DNA of 64,000 nt from Terfezia claveryi (Eukaryota > Ascomycota > Pezizomycetes > Pezizales > Pezizaceae): positions 124,001 to 188,000 of the forward strand of contig WHUX01000018.1 of assembly GCA_015179025.1 (NCBI GenBank), read 5' to 3'. The notes beneath the pieces are model-generated. The model had not been told where the DNA came from, did no database searches, and saw only the letters and a list, made by a program, of their open reading frames with translations. Made by a program: the position numbers and the translations under genes. This document shows, piece by piece, positions 32,871 through 44,036 of this stretch. Numbering within the stretch: position 1 is the stretch's first letter; the number at the start of each line of letters is the position of its first letter.

Positions 32871-34466
32871 TCAGAGCTCTTCTTCTCTGTACCAGTTTTG
32901 CTCCATAATATCACGCCTCGGATGGCCACAGCGTGTACAGCCATTTCTAACCTTGCATCTACCAACCTCGTTCACATTGTAGCCCGAGCAGGTACCTTCC
33001 AAGCAGTCACTTTGCTTGCGGCAGGGACAGCCCTCAGTTCTGCACCTCGCATCAAACTCTTGTCGTGTATGAAGCATCTGTCCATTGGGGTCGAACCTCC
33101 TGCATCGCCCATATTTATTGACCCCTTTGATGATACACTGTGAGTTCTTGCAAGGAAAGTCAGGGCCGTTGCAGACACAGCCTACTCCCGTGCACCCTTC
33201 AGATATCTGCCTATTGTTCCTTGGCTCCTCCATTGGAGCAAAGGGTCTGCATCTGCCGAACCCCGGCCGGTTCATTCCATCACAAGCACCATTCCAGCAG
33301 TGGTCATACCATTTATTGCAGGGACACCCAGTATATGTACACCTCACTGTGTCAATGGGGAAACCTGGTTGAAGGTCGTCACCTTCGCCTGGTCGAAACT
33401 TCCGGCACCTCCCAATAATGCGTTCATCGAAGTTGTCACAGATGCCCATTTCACAAGGGGAGGATATGTAGCATGGGCAGCCTTCTTGAGTGCACCAGCT
33501 TGTTGGAAACTCCGGAAACTCAAACTCCTTCTCCTTAGCTTTTTGCACCATTTTTGGATCCCTTCTGTTGATAAGCCAGCCGTGGTGTTCTCCAGGAGCC
33601 ATACACGTGCCATCCCGTGTTCCTTCTTTGTCATGAAAGCATCTATAGTCATCTGGGCAATCAAGATAAGATTGACAGGCGATGTTTTCTCCCCTTGTTT
33701 TTATTGATGGCGTTTTGTCGTGAGGAACAAATACTGTAGGGTGATCATTGGGCGTAGCTGGAAAACAATTGCCTTGCTGAGAACAATCATACCCGGGTTG
33801 ACAGTCGAGGCTAGATTGACAGGTGACCCCTTCTCGAAGGTATACAGAGCGGGCAAACCACGTCCGAGGTGGTAGGTCAACTGGTAAGCACCTAGGAGTA
33901 TGATGTGTGTTTGTGGGATATTTTTGACAATAATATCCTTCGCAGCAGTCTTCAGGAGATATGCAGCCATCATCTCCGTTAATACGACAATTCTTCTTCG
34001 TACCGTATTCTTCCGGCTTTGGCTTCACCACACAGTAGGTATCTTCTGTTTTTGTCCCCCTACAGATGAGGTCACCACAACACTCTGGTGCGGAGAGGTT
34101 ACAATGGGTAAACTGTTTGCAGGTTTCTTCCTCAACGTTGGCATCCCTCGGAAGTACATCTGAGGGCATTGTATCCATTCCTATAAACTGTGGAGGGGGG
34201 CCAGAGAAGAATCCTGATCTAGCCATGATGAACGGTGGTCTTTCGGCCCGAACACAATAGGCCTTTTCACTGGCTGAAGTCTGGATACATTGATATCCAG
34301 AACAGCATGCCTGGCCTGACGGATCACAGGAGATACCGGGGAGAATGCATGCAGAATCTGGCACCTTGTCGACAATAGGCGTACAAAAACCCAGACTGAC
34401 AAACAATATAACCAAGCTGAGCACGCGTATAATTGAGAGGCTTCCCAGAGCACGCTTGAACGTCAT
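32871..34466 (-). CDS. Secreted multi-module cysteine-rich protein, 531 aa
   Basis: A single exon from ATG 34466. Residues 1-29 form a signal peptide (RVLSLVILFVSLGFCTP). The mature protein is an array of disulfide-rich modules. Three have a C-C-CC-C-C spacing like an inhibitor cystine knot (about residues 40-71, 116-145 and 160-193; for example ECCGDLIC and DCCEGYYC). Two are four-cysteine modules (216-234 and 264-288). Four share C-x4-C-x-C-xn-C-x4-C-x(9-11)-C with an ending GRCR-F or GRCK (325-354, 376-406, 425-455 and 475-504). A short CTRC tail follows. There is no membrane segment or GPI signal after the last module (ends WYREEEL). The layout suggests an extracellular, protease-resistant binding or structural protein, possibly at a host or microbe interface. 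The function is not known, and I recognise no named family. The four-fold module points to internal duplication. Confidence 0.82.
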   Translation of the reverse strand: MTFKRALGSLSIIRVLSLVILFVSLGFCTPIVDKVPDSACILPGISCDPSGQACCSGYQCIQTSASEKAYCVRAERPPFIMARSGFFSGPPPQFIGMDTMPSDVLPRDANVEEETCKQFTHCNLSAPECCGDLICRGTKTEDTYCVVKPKPEEYGTKKNCRINGDDGCISPEDCCEGYYCQKYPTNTHHTPRCLPVDLPPRTWFARSVYLREGVTCQSSLDCQPGYDCSQQGNCFPATPNDHPTVFVPHDKTPSIKTRGENIACQSYLDCPDDYRCFHDKEGTRDGTCMAPGEHHGWLINRRDPKMVQKAKEKEFEFPEFPTSWCTQEGCPCYISSPCEMGICDNFDERIIGRCRKFRPGEGDDLQPGFPIDTVRCTYTGCPCNKWYDHCWNGACDGMNRPGFGRCRPFAPMEEPRNNRQISEGCTGVGCVCNGPDFPCKNSQCIIKGVNKYGRCRRFDPNGQMLHTRQEFDARCRTEGCPCRKQSDCLEGTCSGYNVNEVGRCKVRNGCTRCGHPRRDIMEQNWYREEEL

Positions 34467-37400
34467 GCTTGGGTAGTTGACTACTTGTGATTGTTAGCGT
34501 GGTTCCAAAAGCTATGCTTTGCCAGAGAAGGGGCGTAACATACTCAAGCCAAAGAGCTTGCTCTTTTAAAGTCAATTAGAGATTTACACTGGAAACTGCA
34601 ACAGTACTTGTGCGAATCCTATCAATGCGAAGCAATCTGCTGGAAAACACCTTTTTGAGGGGGCCCGGAGGAAGGGGGGGGGTTCACTCGAGGAATATAT
34701 GATCAGCGGAGATGAAAGGAGGCGGGGGGGCAGAGGGATAGATTGTTGGCAGTCTAGCTCTTGGGGAAGATGAACTGATACTGCTCAGTGGTGGTGGTGA
34801 TAGTGAGAAAGAAAGGAAGAACTGGAGGCGAAGGATACACAACTAGGTATTCCACTCCCAATTCCAGTGCTCGTGGCTACTTTCCTCGATACAGCCGAGC
34901 CCTCTGGCGACTACTGACTACGTAGGTAGTGGCCTATATGTAAGGCAGCCATGATATTACCCGATTAGGTATATCACGTGGGGTTTCAGCTAGGCCCCAT
35001 GAGCTACCGGTATTCTCGAGGCTACTTTTGCTCGCCACAGTGACAGAAACCAGAAGACTCCCAGAAGATTCCATTGTGGAAGCTACATATCAATGCAAGT
35101 TTTCTCATTGCTTGAACTTCTGATCATGTGTTGTGGTGGTGTCCAAAGTAAGGATACAGGTATTCGACCGAGCCATGCATATATATTCGAGGAGTGTGTT
35201 GCATAATAGCTTGGACAATTTTCATGCAGACATTGCCAGCACCGGTTTCCTCAACAGAAATACATAAATAAGAATTCCTATTGTGTTTGGGATAGTTTGG
35301 AGCTGGCTATAGCGAGGCCGAAAAAAAAAGAACTACACCACAAGGAATGCAATTTCGTCGTCTGTGTACATGCAGGCTATGCCTGATTTAAGACTTTATT
35401 TGCAAGCTCCACATGGAGTACCTCAACAACAATGCCTTCCCTTATGTGGCGTAAGTGACAGTGGCTAAGAGAGGTATTATACTCATTCTCTTACATCTAC
35501 AATATTCAATCTCACAGGATTCTAGTTGCCCCTGGTCAAATATCAAAATTTCTCTAAATCAGACAGTTTACTGGAAAATGCTCCTAGATCCAGTGGTCAA
35601 CTATAGTTCAATATGTGAAGCAGAATAAAACATGAACCAGTGAGTTGATTTAGAAGAAATTGCTGTCCTCATGATTGTCATCTATTATTGGCAGATATCT
35701 CGAACCAATACTTGTACCTCTGAGTAATATATGTACTATGCAAGTGGTCATGGTGATAGCACTCGACTGCAAATGAATTCGAATGCATGGTACCTATACG
35801 GTACTTGGCAATTTTTGGCAATTTTTGGCAATTTTGGACATCTGGATAAGGACTGCATATGCAGAGGGCAAAGGCATTCTGAGGCAAAAACCGACCACAA
35901 GGTCAACTCTGTCTACCTTTGGCTGCTCAAGATGTTTCTCCTACCTGCCTGCATTCACCATTAACCAACTGCACAAATATCCTCCCTACAATCCAGACCC
36001 CAACGCTATCGAGCATGTGAGGGTTCAGCATAAAGGTACCTTCACGCAGAGTCAGTGCCTACTTACTCGGTTGTTAGGGTCTTGCCTCAGGTCAGAATCT
36101 GTGTGTCTGAAGCATGGTGACAGCAGCAAAGGGTGGTACTCTCACTACCAAATGCACCTTCAACTTTTATTTCACTCTTAATAAAATCTATGGAATATAA
36201 CTGTTGAATTCCAAGAAAATCGTTCAATTTCACCAAGATGTACCGTTTCTCAATAACATGCTCATGGAAGTGCCAGTACTCATTGTCCATAGCTTGGATT
36301 GCCCAGTTCTCACTCGTCAACAACTTCTGACATCGACTTCTATCAACCGTAGCCAGAGTCAGGCAAGATGTTTGTGTGTAACCGATGATCAGTCAAGTGA
36401 TTAGGCCGGATGTGAGCAGTCGAACTCTCATCAAATCAGGCTAAGATTAAGTACATACCCTGGCTCACATCCTTATATCTAACTACAGTACATAACCGTA
36501 ACGATACATCAGGAGGGTGTTGTGCCAACCAGACTATGTACTAATAATATGATAAGTGTATATGAGGTTCAAGAGAGCCAAATGCAAAGATTTAATCGGG
36601 AAAGCTAATGCTGAAACTACCGACGAATCTGGCGAATTCCGTAATCCACCCAGTGTCCCCGGTCACCCTCCCGTGACCCCAGCGGTTTGTACACTCCGGT
36701 ATGTGAGTTCCCGCGGGATTGGAATTGAGATTCTAGAGTACAACTGAGCCTCAAAAACCCGCTTACTCAGATCTGTGTTAAGCCAGTACATATTCTGTAC
36801 TATGCACTGATATTTCTTGGGTGATCTAGACCATTATTCGGCATACCTACGCGTTACATGAAAGTTGCTTAGCGGATTCGTGGTCGCAAAAAAGCAAGTT
36901 CTATGAGACGGATCGAATACCCCGGCTACATCGAACGTTGAGAGTAACCTTTACTCTTTGGAGGCTTGGGTCGCAATCTTGCGAGAAGTCACATGTGAAC
37001 TCACGTCATGGTAGTGAGATTGATTGGTGGATGAAATGTTACGGTTACCAAGAGTACTAACGACACTGAAATGTCTCGGTATCACCATGTCTCGGTATCA
37101 CCGACGGGTCATGATCCTAGCTCTGATATAGACAAGTTGACAGCAGCTGGCGAAGAGTCACCAGATGAACCAGATACAAATACTTTCCCTACTTACATAG
37201 ATCTCAAGCCCCAGGAGCACTGTTTCACGTTATGCTGTGACATGGTACTTTTGCGTTAAGAAGATGGCTTATAGGTTTGCCTTGATACCCCTGCGAATGG
37301 AATTTCAAAAATCCAACTAACTTTTTTAAATTCCCGTGGCAAGCTCCGGGGGTTAATGCACCCCAGAAGATTGCCGTAAAGGGCGCTCATCGTTTTATAC

Positions 37401-38463
37401 CCGTCAATGAGCGTGGATAGAAAGAAAGGCAATGGTTTATACTAATGGTTCTACTGGGGGGGCTCAGGTTCAAGATTTCAAGTTGCAAGGTAGCGTACAG
37501 AAAGTAGCTACTACTGTAGCAGATCGCTGGAATACTTGAGTATTGAACCCAATACATATGGACATAGGTACACTAATGTATCCCCTGGCAACCCCTGGAC
37601 CATTCAGTGTGTGTGTCACGGCGATAGCCAGAATACCTATACCCGTACTATCAAGCTTCCGCAGTAGTTTGTGCGAGGCAAAGAAGCAAATTGCGGAGGT
37701 AAGACTCATCGCACTCCTCATCGTCATCAACCACACAAAGCAAAAGGGCAACTTCAAGATTTCGAGCTGCTAGTTCGTCTGCGCACCACCCCACCAGAGA
37801 TCAGGAGCAAGCATCAGTGGTGAGATTTAGACGCCATCGCTACCTGCTGCCGTTCAGGCTGCTGCGGATAAATGTGGGTGCTGACTGGCAGCTAATCACT
37901 GTTAGTTACCCGCTCCTTGCTCGAGATTCAAATTCCGAACCTCACACGCAGTCGAAGCTACCAGCACAGCCTGGAAAAGTACTGATACAGCGTAGCAAGG
38001 AGCAGCACTGGAATCCTCCGTGCCTTCCACTCCATCCCAACTCCTCTTTCAGCGTTCATCCACCAGCTCCCTCCCTTTGGCACTCTCGTTTCACACTTAG
38101 AAATACATTGCTCCTGACGGCATTACACCTACACCTCGAATCAGATCGGCGAGTAACTGAGAAGAATTGAAGGCTGTCTCGATCCCTCACTTTACCCCAC
38201 CGTTTAATTCGCCTTAGTGACTAGAAACAGTCTAGGATTGTTGCGGTAGAGAAGTATTGGTAAGTGCTCCATAAGTACATCAAACGGTCATCGTTCCAAC
38301 GCTTTTCCCAGGCAACCTGCTGCAAGGCTTGTCTTATCGTACGGTATGGCGGGAGGGCCTGGGGCTTAAACTCAGTATTGCTGATTGAAGAGCGCAGTCC
38401 AGAAAGGACGATCAGAGCAGCGGCGCGTGCAAACGAGAGGTCCAAAAATTATTTGCAAACAGG
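34467..38463. other. Intergenic, no gene supported
   Basis: AT-rich sequence with no conserved protein. Small repeats are present: a TTTTTGGCAA triplet near 35812-35840, ATGTCTCGGTATCACC twice at 37071-37102, and one TGTGCCAACCAGACTA motif (36520-36537). A C/T-rich tract around 38020-38100 may be the promoter of the bZIP gene. Confidence 0.5.
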
Positions 38464-39556
38464 ATGGACTATAACTCATTCTACAACCCTCAGAATTTTT
38501 CAGCTGTAGGGTTCCCACCAACACCGCAGAATGAATTTGATCCTGATTCGCCTCCGGTGAGTACCTTTGGCTGTGGTATTCTGTTAATTCATAATTCCCA
38601 GGACCCTCTTGGCTGCTAGTTCTCAACTCATCCTTTTTTTTGGTGGACTTACTGACTAATTATTGTGGGCATCTAGAACAACTATGCGACTTTTGAGCAA
38701 TATCGATCGTACGAAGGGATTGATGGATTACAAACGCCAATCAGTGCCCAGCATGGGATCATAAAAGCACAGTCGTTGGATATGGATCAAGACATGAACG
38801 AACATAGTATACGCGGAAGGAGCAGCAGTGAGGAGAAGGAACTGACTCCAGCACAATCAGTATGCTTTTCTCTGGCTGTGGATTGTGAAAATATAACTGA
38901 CATAGGTATACAGAGGCGGAAAGAGCAAAATCGTCAAGCGTATGCACCATTCCAACGTTCAAACTGAAGGACTCCATAACTGATATAATCAAATCAATAG
39001 ACAACGTGCATTCCGGGAACGGAAAGAGAAAGCCTTTAAGGACTTGGAGCAGAAACTTGCGAACATTGAAGCATCGTCATCTAGTATTTTGAGTGAAAAT
39101 GAGATACTTAAGCGAGAACTCCAGAAATACCAAACCGAGAACGAAATTCTTCGCGCTACAAGCAAGCTGAACGCTAGTGCGATTGTGCAAGCTGCTACGG
39201 CCGCAGCCGCTGCGAACAGCAACGCCCATGATGACGGAGCCGAGATATCTGTTGGTCCAATGCAGTACAACCCCACAGAGTTTTACGACTGCCTTCTTGC
39301 CACCCATGCGAACAAAACACCTAGCCACAGGATTGTTTTCTCGCCAACCACAGGCGAGAGGTTACTTGGTGCTGGAGCGACATGGGACCTCATTGTAGGG
39401 CACCCGCTTTACAAGCAGGGATTGGTCGATGTACAGGAGGTTTGTGACAGGTTGAAGGGTGGTGCGAGATGCGATGGTCAAGGGCCAGTATTCGAGGAAG
39501 GTGCAATCTTGGCGTCGATCATGGCAAGCGCCGCAAGCGGTAGGGATGAGCTCTAA
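38464..39556 (+). CDS. AP-1-like (Yap/Pap1-type) bZIP transcription factor, 285 aa
   Basis: Four exons: 38464-38556, 38677-38859, 38914-38939 and 39001-39556. Introns are 120, 54 and 61 nt and all phases fit. Exon 3 is only 26 nt and encodes the first half of the basic region; together with exon 4 it gives RRKEQNRQAQRAFRERKEK, the fungal AP-1 DNA-contact signature (N..xAQRAFR). It is preceded by EKELTPAQS. A leucine-zipper-like coiled coil follows (LEQKLANIEASSSSIL, ENEILKRELQKYQTENEIL). The C-terminal domain includes LLGAGATWDLIVGHPLYKQG and ARCDGQGPVFEEG, conserved in this group, and ends GRDEL. It would act in the nucleus on TTAC-type sites, probably in stress or metabolic control. No cysteine-rich redox domain like that of Yap1 is visible, so oxidant sensing through Yap1-type cysteines is not indicated. 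Confidence 0.88.
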
Positions 39557-40755
39557 TTAGGGAAGGGTGGGGTGGGGCGAGTGTAAAAACAAGTGGGACA
39601 CAAATATCCGGGAATGTTTGGAGTAGTTCAGGCGTTTCAATTGGCTGCTGATGATTTGGGACAGAATGATAAATGGAACATCAAGGGAGGTGGGTCAGAT
39701 ACGAAGTGCCATTGCCATGCACACGTCGGGGCGACTGTGGTGATGAGCAAGGCTTGTGGATATCAATTTGGATTGAAACAATGGTCGGCAGAAGACTAAT
39801 AATCGTCCTCGATCCACCGTGGACAGTGGGGTTTGATCAACTATCCATTACTCAGCCCATCGCTTTGCAACTGTCATTGCCTTGGGTGCTCTTTTGTTAT
39901 ATCATTATCTTTAAGGGAGGAGAGCTTTTTTTTATTTTTTTTGTTATATTTACCTTTTGTTTGCAATTGGAGCTCTACTTATTTATTTTATTTTATTATG
40001 TCTTTCAATGTCTGGGGTTTGCCATGTAAGGCAAGGTACCAAATTGTGACGCTCATTTGAAGGGGTTTTCTTTATGAGTACGTTGGTTTGATATATCATA
40101 CCAGTAAAGCAAGTATGGATATATCTTGGCTTATACATCCCTTATACACCTACATCTACACAAATATACTTGTATGCATGTGAGGTAATTGTGCTTTCTG
40201 ATTATGAGCCGGTGCTGGTGGGGCCTGGTGGCATGCCTGCAGTGGTAAGAGTCTCTGGAACTGCTTAAAGTATTGAAGCTGAGGTGGAGCTGCGAGTAAC
40301 CTGGTTTTGGGAGGAGTTTGTGACACGGTAAGAAGCTTAAATTATTATCGTGAGTGGCGAGAAGATACATGCAGTTGGCTATGGCGATGTTGTTACCAAA
40401 TCTGGTATATCTTGAAGTTTCAGGTAATTTCCTATCAGTCCTTGAGCGCTCATGCTAGATATATTGTGCAGCTGGATATATTGGACAGCAATAGGCATGC
40501 TTACAATTGGTTGCAATTAAATAGGAGACTCTGAATATTCGTATGCAGTGACGTTATCTATCAACGCTATAGTATACATATATGGTGATGTGATGGAATG
40601 ATGTCTCTAGAGTGTTCAATTCAATTATGCACCAGCACGAACTAGCATGCATCCAGAGAGGGATGGCTTCCATGAAGATGGGAGAGGGTAACCATAACCA
40701 ATATTAGTATTAGTTTATAAGTATTGACTTTATATTAACTATACATCAAAACCAA
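39557..40755. other. Intergenic, no gene supported
   Basis: The 3' region of the bZIP gene (T-rich from 39920) and AT-rich sequence up to the tRNA. No conserved ORF. Confidence 0.5.
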
Positions 40756-40837
40756 TCCGTCGTGGTGTAGTGGCTAGCATTTGAGACTCTCATCTTCGAG
40801 GACTCTCAGAACCCGGGTTCAATTCCCGGCGACGGAA
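40756..40837 (+). tRNA. tRNA-Glu (CTC) with a 10-nt intron
   Basis: The acceptor stem TCCGTCG/CGACGGA is perfect. The A box is GGTGTAGTGGCTAGCA. The anticodon stem TGAGA/TCTCA has five pairs. The loop CTCTCA..C gives anticodon CTC, with ten extra bases (TCTTCGAGGA) after position 37. The T arm is CCGGG-TTCAATT-CCCGG. A discriminator A and a T-rich tail (40848 onward) follow. The intron placement is canonical, but 10 nt is short. Confidence 0.92.
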
Positions 40838-41212
40838 TCTTAAAATCTTTTACATTTTCCTTTTTTCTACATGGGTTCACGAGAACCTTTTTTTTTTTAA
40901 TCTTAAGACTCATGCCTTGGTGGCATTGTGTGTTCAGGTTTCTATCAACAGGCCATATTCTTGTACTCTCCACATATTATTGGTGCCTATCTATCCCGCG
41001 ACAGATAGCTCAAGCATTGAAATCACGAATGGTGCCTGCATACTGCAAGTAAGAAACCAACCTGTGTGGAATAGTCAGCACGGCTTTTGGCTAAGTATTA
41101 ATGTCTTGTATTTTGGTGTGAAGGGGTATGTTTGCGGTTCCGGATTTAATGTAGTCGTTATGTCCGTCGGCGAGGCGGCCCCCTCCCCTTTCCTTCCGGG
41201 TCAAGGTCACGG

Positions 41213-41214
<2 letters not shown>

Positions 41215-41243
<29 letters not shown>
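41215..41243. repeat. 29-nt T homopolymer
   Basis: A pure T run. I looked for a target-site duplication around it and found none. Confidence 0.95.
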
Positions 41244-41245
<2 letters not shown>

Positions 41246-41507
41246 CACAGAAAATTTTCTACTAGATCCTATTTCGTTTTCTTATGTTTCTTATGCAGGA
41301 CACCACTGCTAGTAAAAAAAGAAAAAAAAGTAGTGTTACCGAAGGAAGGACTGGTATTAGTTGTACGAGGTAGAGAAAATAGGCTAGGTACATAGGTAGG
41401 TCATGCTTCTCCAATAATGCACCCTAGGTAGTTAGGTGTCTTCCCTAGCTTTATATCTTTCTGCTACTAACTCAAATGTACGTCTTGTTAATTATTAGAT
41501 TCAATTA

Positions 41508-42027
41508 CCGCGGTAATTCGAATTAAAGCACCGGTTCTTAAATTCGAGTGGTGGGCTGGGGTCTGCATATACAGTTAGGTGGCAATGAATTTGGTACCCC
41601 CCTTGCATTAGAGTCCTGCATTAGCATACATTTAGCACACATATTATAGCTTTAAAGCATGCTGCATACTCGCCCTCTGTTATGGGTACCTCCTTTATAT
41701 CAGAGTCCTGCATTAGTACATATTTAGTATATATTATAGGTTTAAAGCATGCTGCATACTCGCCCGAGTACCAAATACATTGCCACCTAACTGTACCATG
41801 TCTCGCAACGGCCATGCTTTAATCACTTCAGCAACAACCTATTGCAAAATGGTTAGATTACACCTGGTCAGCACCCAAACTTCTTGATCCTAGTTTCAAT
41901 ATGACCTAGGGTAAATCAGAACCCCAACGAGCCTCTAATACATGCATATACATTAAACCTATTCTTGGGGGGGGGGGGGGGGGGGTTCTTCAATTCAGAG
42001 GGGGTTCTTAATTTCGAATTACCGCGG
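41508..42027. mobile_element. MITE-like element with CCGCGGTAATTCGAA inverted ends
   Basis: The left end CCGCGGTAATTCGAATTAA and the right end TTAATTTCGAATTACCGCGG are inverted repeats about 520 bp apart. The next bases also match (GGTTCTTAAATTCGA left; GGTTCTTAATTTCGA right). Inside are two tandem copies of a roughly 100-bp unit (41600-41785, with GCATTAG, TTTAAAGCATGCTGCATACT) and a 19-nt G run (41967-41985). There is no coding capacity, so a non-autonomous DNA element is likely. Confidence 0.6.
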
Positions 42028-42454
42028 ACTCATAAAGTTGGAATATAGAAAACTGTTAAAAAAAAAAAAATAATAATAATTTAGCTCCTCTATAGTACAC
42101 TATTATTATTATTATCATTATTACAAGGTAACTGAGGTTGACGACGATGTAGTCCCCCTGATTTGGCAATGATCACTACTCGGGCAAAGATGATAGCTAG
42201 TCGTATTTAATGGCTCATATAAGCTTGCCATTTCATAGAAAAATTCAAAAAAGACACTTATGTCACGGTCAGTCAAAAGGCAAAACGAGTTACCCCAGTT
42301 CACTATACTCCGAGCGCCATCACACTACTTCTTAGGTCGCCCTCGTTGTAGACTTGTGGTTTGGTAGAGATATAGTGAACTGGAGCATTAAGGAATGGAT
42401 ACCCGACAACCCTGCTCCCTCGTCCTTCCAATGATATTAAGGCAATTAACTTCT

Positions 42455-42535
42455 TGCCTCCACTGGGATTCGAACTTGGGCCCTCAATAAGTAAACATAA
42501 CCGTTAAGTAAAGAACTTACCACTGCGCTATGCCT
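42455..42535 (-). other. tRNA-like A/B-box module in left arm
   Basis: On minus: TAGCGCAGTGGTAAG (box A) and, about 45 nt later, AGTTCGAATCCC (box B). Stems pair poorly, so it is tRNA-derived or SINE-like rather than a functional tRNA. Confidence 0.5.
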
Positions 42536-42829
42536 ACTGTCAGTTTCAAACACCAAAGTGCTGCATTCCACTAAAACTCTTGACTTTTTTCCACTTGTCA
42601 ATTCAATTGTAGAGACAGGCGCATAGAGACAGGAAACATACGGCGCACAAAGATGATAGTCATATTAAAGTTATAACTGCAGATTTCTCCCAATATCTAG
42701 AGTGTCCAGTCGCCGCTCCTTCTCTAACCTATCACCAGTATTCTTCAATTTTGCTATAGAGGTCAGGCGGGTGAGTGAAACCGGGCTCAGAAAAGCTAGA
42801 TCCTTTAAACGTTTAACTCGAGACAGAGC

Positions 42830-43360
42830 ATGATCCTATTAATGATTGGAGCAAGGATTATGATTACAAAGAACCTATGGATTAAGGCAGGTATCGTTAA
42901 TGGGGCAATGGGAACCTTGCGGGGGCTCTTACCTAGCACAGAAGTCGGGGGGCTTCCCATGTGTCTGTTAGTTGAAGTTGATCACTACCAAGGTCCTCCA
43001 TTTCTCGATTCTCACCCTCATGTAATACCTATTACTCCATTCACAGCTCAATTTGAGTACAATTCACAACCATGTTCCCGAACTCAGTTCCCTCTGGTAC
43101 TAGCTTGGGCTCTCACTATCCATAAATCTCAGGGTCTAACACTACCAAAGGTTGTAGTTGAGTTGGGTCCTAAGGAGCGCCAGGCTGGTTTGACTTTTGT
43201 TGCTCTGTCTCGAGTTAAACGTTTAAAGGATCTAGCTTTTCTGAGCCCGGTTTCACTCACCCGCCTGACCTCTATAGCAAAATTGAAGAATACTGGTGAT
43301 AGGTTAGAGAAGGAGCGGCGACTGGACACTCTAGATATTGGGAGAAATCTGCAGTTATAA
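42830..43360 (+). pseudogene. PIF1-family helicase C-terminal fragment (transposon-derived)
   Basis: An open frame of 176 codons matches only the C-terminal half of PIF1-like helicases: GARIMITKNLWIKAGIVNGA, then PITPFTAQFEY and SRTQFPLVLAWALTIHKSQG (motif V/VI region), then GLTFVALSRVKRLKDLAFL. The ATP-binding motifs I and II are absent, so it cannot be an active helicase alone. Such domains in fungi occur in Helitrons and in related mobile genes. The final 160 bp lie in the right arm of the long inverted repeat. The frame is intact, so it may be recent. Confidence 0.7.
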
Positions 43361-43495
43361 CTTTAATATGACTATCATCTTTGTGCGCCGTATGTTTCCT
43401 GTCTCTATGCGCCTGTCTCTACAATTGAATTGGCAAGTGGAAAAAGTAACGAGTTTTAGCAAAATATAGCACTATAGTGTTTGAAACTGACAGTA

Positions 43496-43577
43496 GGCAT
43501 AGCGCAGTGGTAAGTTCTTTATTTTACGGTTTATGTTTATTTATTGAGGGCCCGAGTTCGATTCCCAGTGGAGGCAA
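43496..43577 (+). other. tRNA-like A/B-box module in right arm
   Basis: GGCATAGCGCAGTGGTAAG (box A) and GAGTTCGATTCCC (box B) are separated by AT-rich sequence. The T stem is imperfect and no clear anticodon arm forms, so it is likely a tRNA-derived SINE piece. Confidence 0.5.
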
Positions 43578-44011
43578 GAAGTTAATTGCCTTAATATCAG
43601 TGTCGGCGGACCGGGAGCAGGGTTGTCGGGTATCCATCCATTCCTTAATGCTCCAGTTCACTATATCTCCACCAAACCACAAGTCTACAACGAGGGCGAC
43701 CTAAGAAGTAGTGTGGAGTATAGTGAACTGGGGTAACTCGTTTTGCCTTTTGACATAATTGTCTTTCTTAGCGACCGCTCCAGGGATCGAGACTCCTTTT
43801 TTTCTATAACCTTTAATACGACTATGATCTTTGCCCGAGTAGTGATCGTTGCCAACTCAGGGTGACCACATCGTCGTCAACCTCAGTTACCTTGTTATTT
43901 TAAATTTTTTTTGTTGTAAGCTCGCACGCAGCCTTTGAATACTTTACCTAGTTTTTTTTACAATTTCAAAATACTATGAAAAAAAATCAAAGAGGAAGGT
44001 GGAGGGGCGGC

Positions 44012-44036
44012 GGGGGGGGGGGGGGGGGGGGGGGGG
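44012..44036. repeat. 25-nt G homopolymer
   Basis: A pure G run, which may form G-quadruplexes and is prone to length error. Confidence 0.9.

Larger units (their letters stand above)
42121..43905. mobile_element. Long inverted repeat (about 0.7-kb arms, 370-bp loop) around a helicase fragment
   Basis: The left arm 42121-42830 and right arm 43201-43905 are inverted copies with modest divergence and a few indels (for example GGTAACTGAGGTTGACGACG, ATTAAGGCAATTAACTTCTT, GCGCATAGAGACAGGAAACA in both). The loop 42831-43200 holds the unduplicated part of a PIF1-type helicase domain. Each arm carries a tRNA-like Pol III promoter module. A transcript across the locus would form a long hairpin. Confidence 0.8.

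Noticed and set aside
38372..38626. 84-codon minus frame over the bZIP first exon
   Set aside because: Antisense to a well-supported plus-strand exon.
41215..41243. T29 run as a further poly(A) retro-insertion
   Set aside because: Flanks (TCACGGAA and GCCACAGAAAA) do not form a convincing target duplication.
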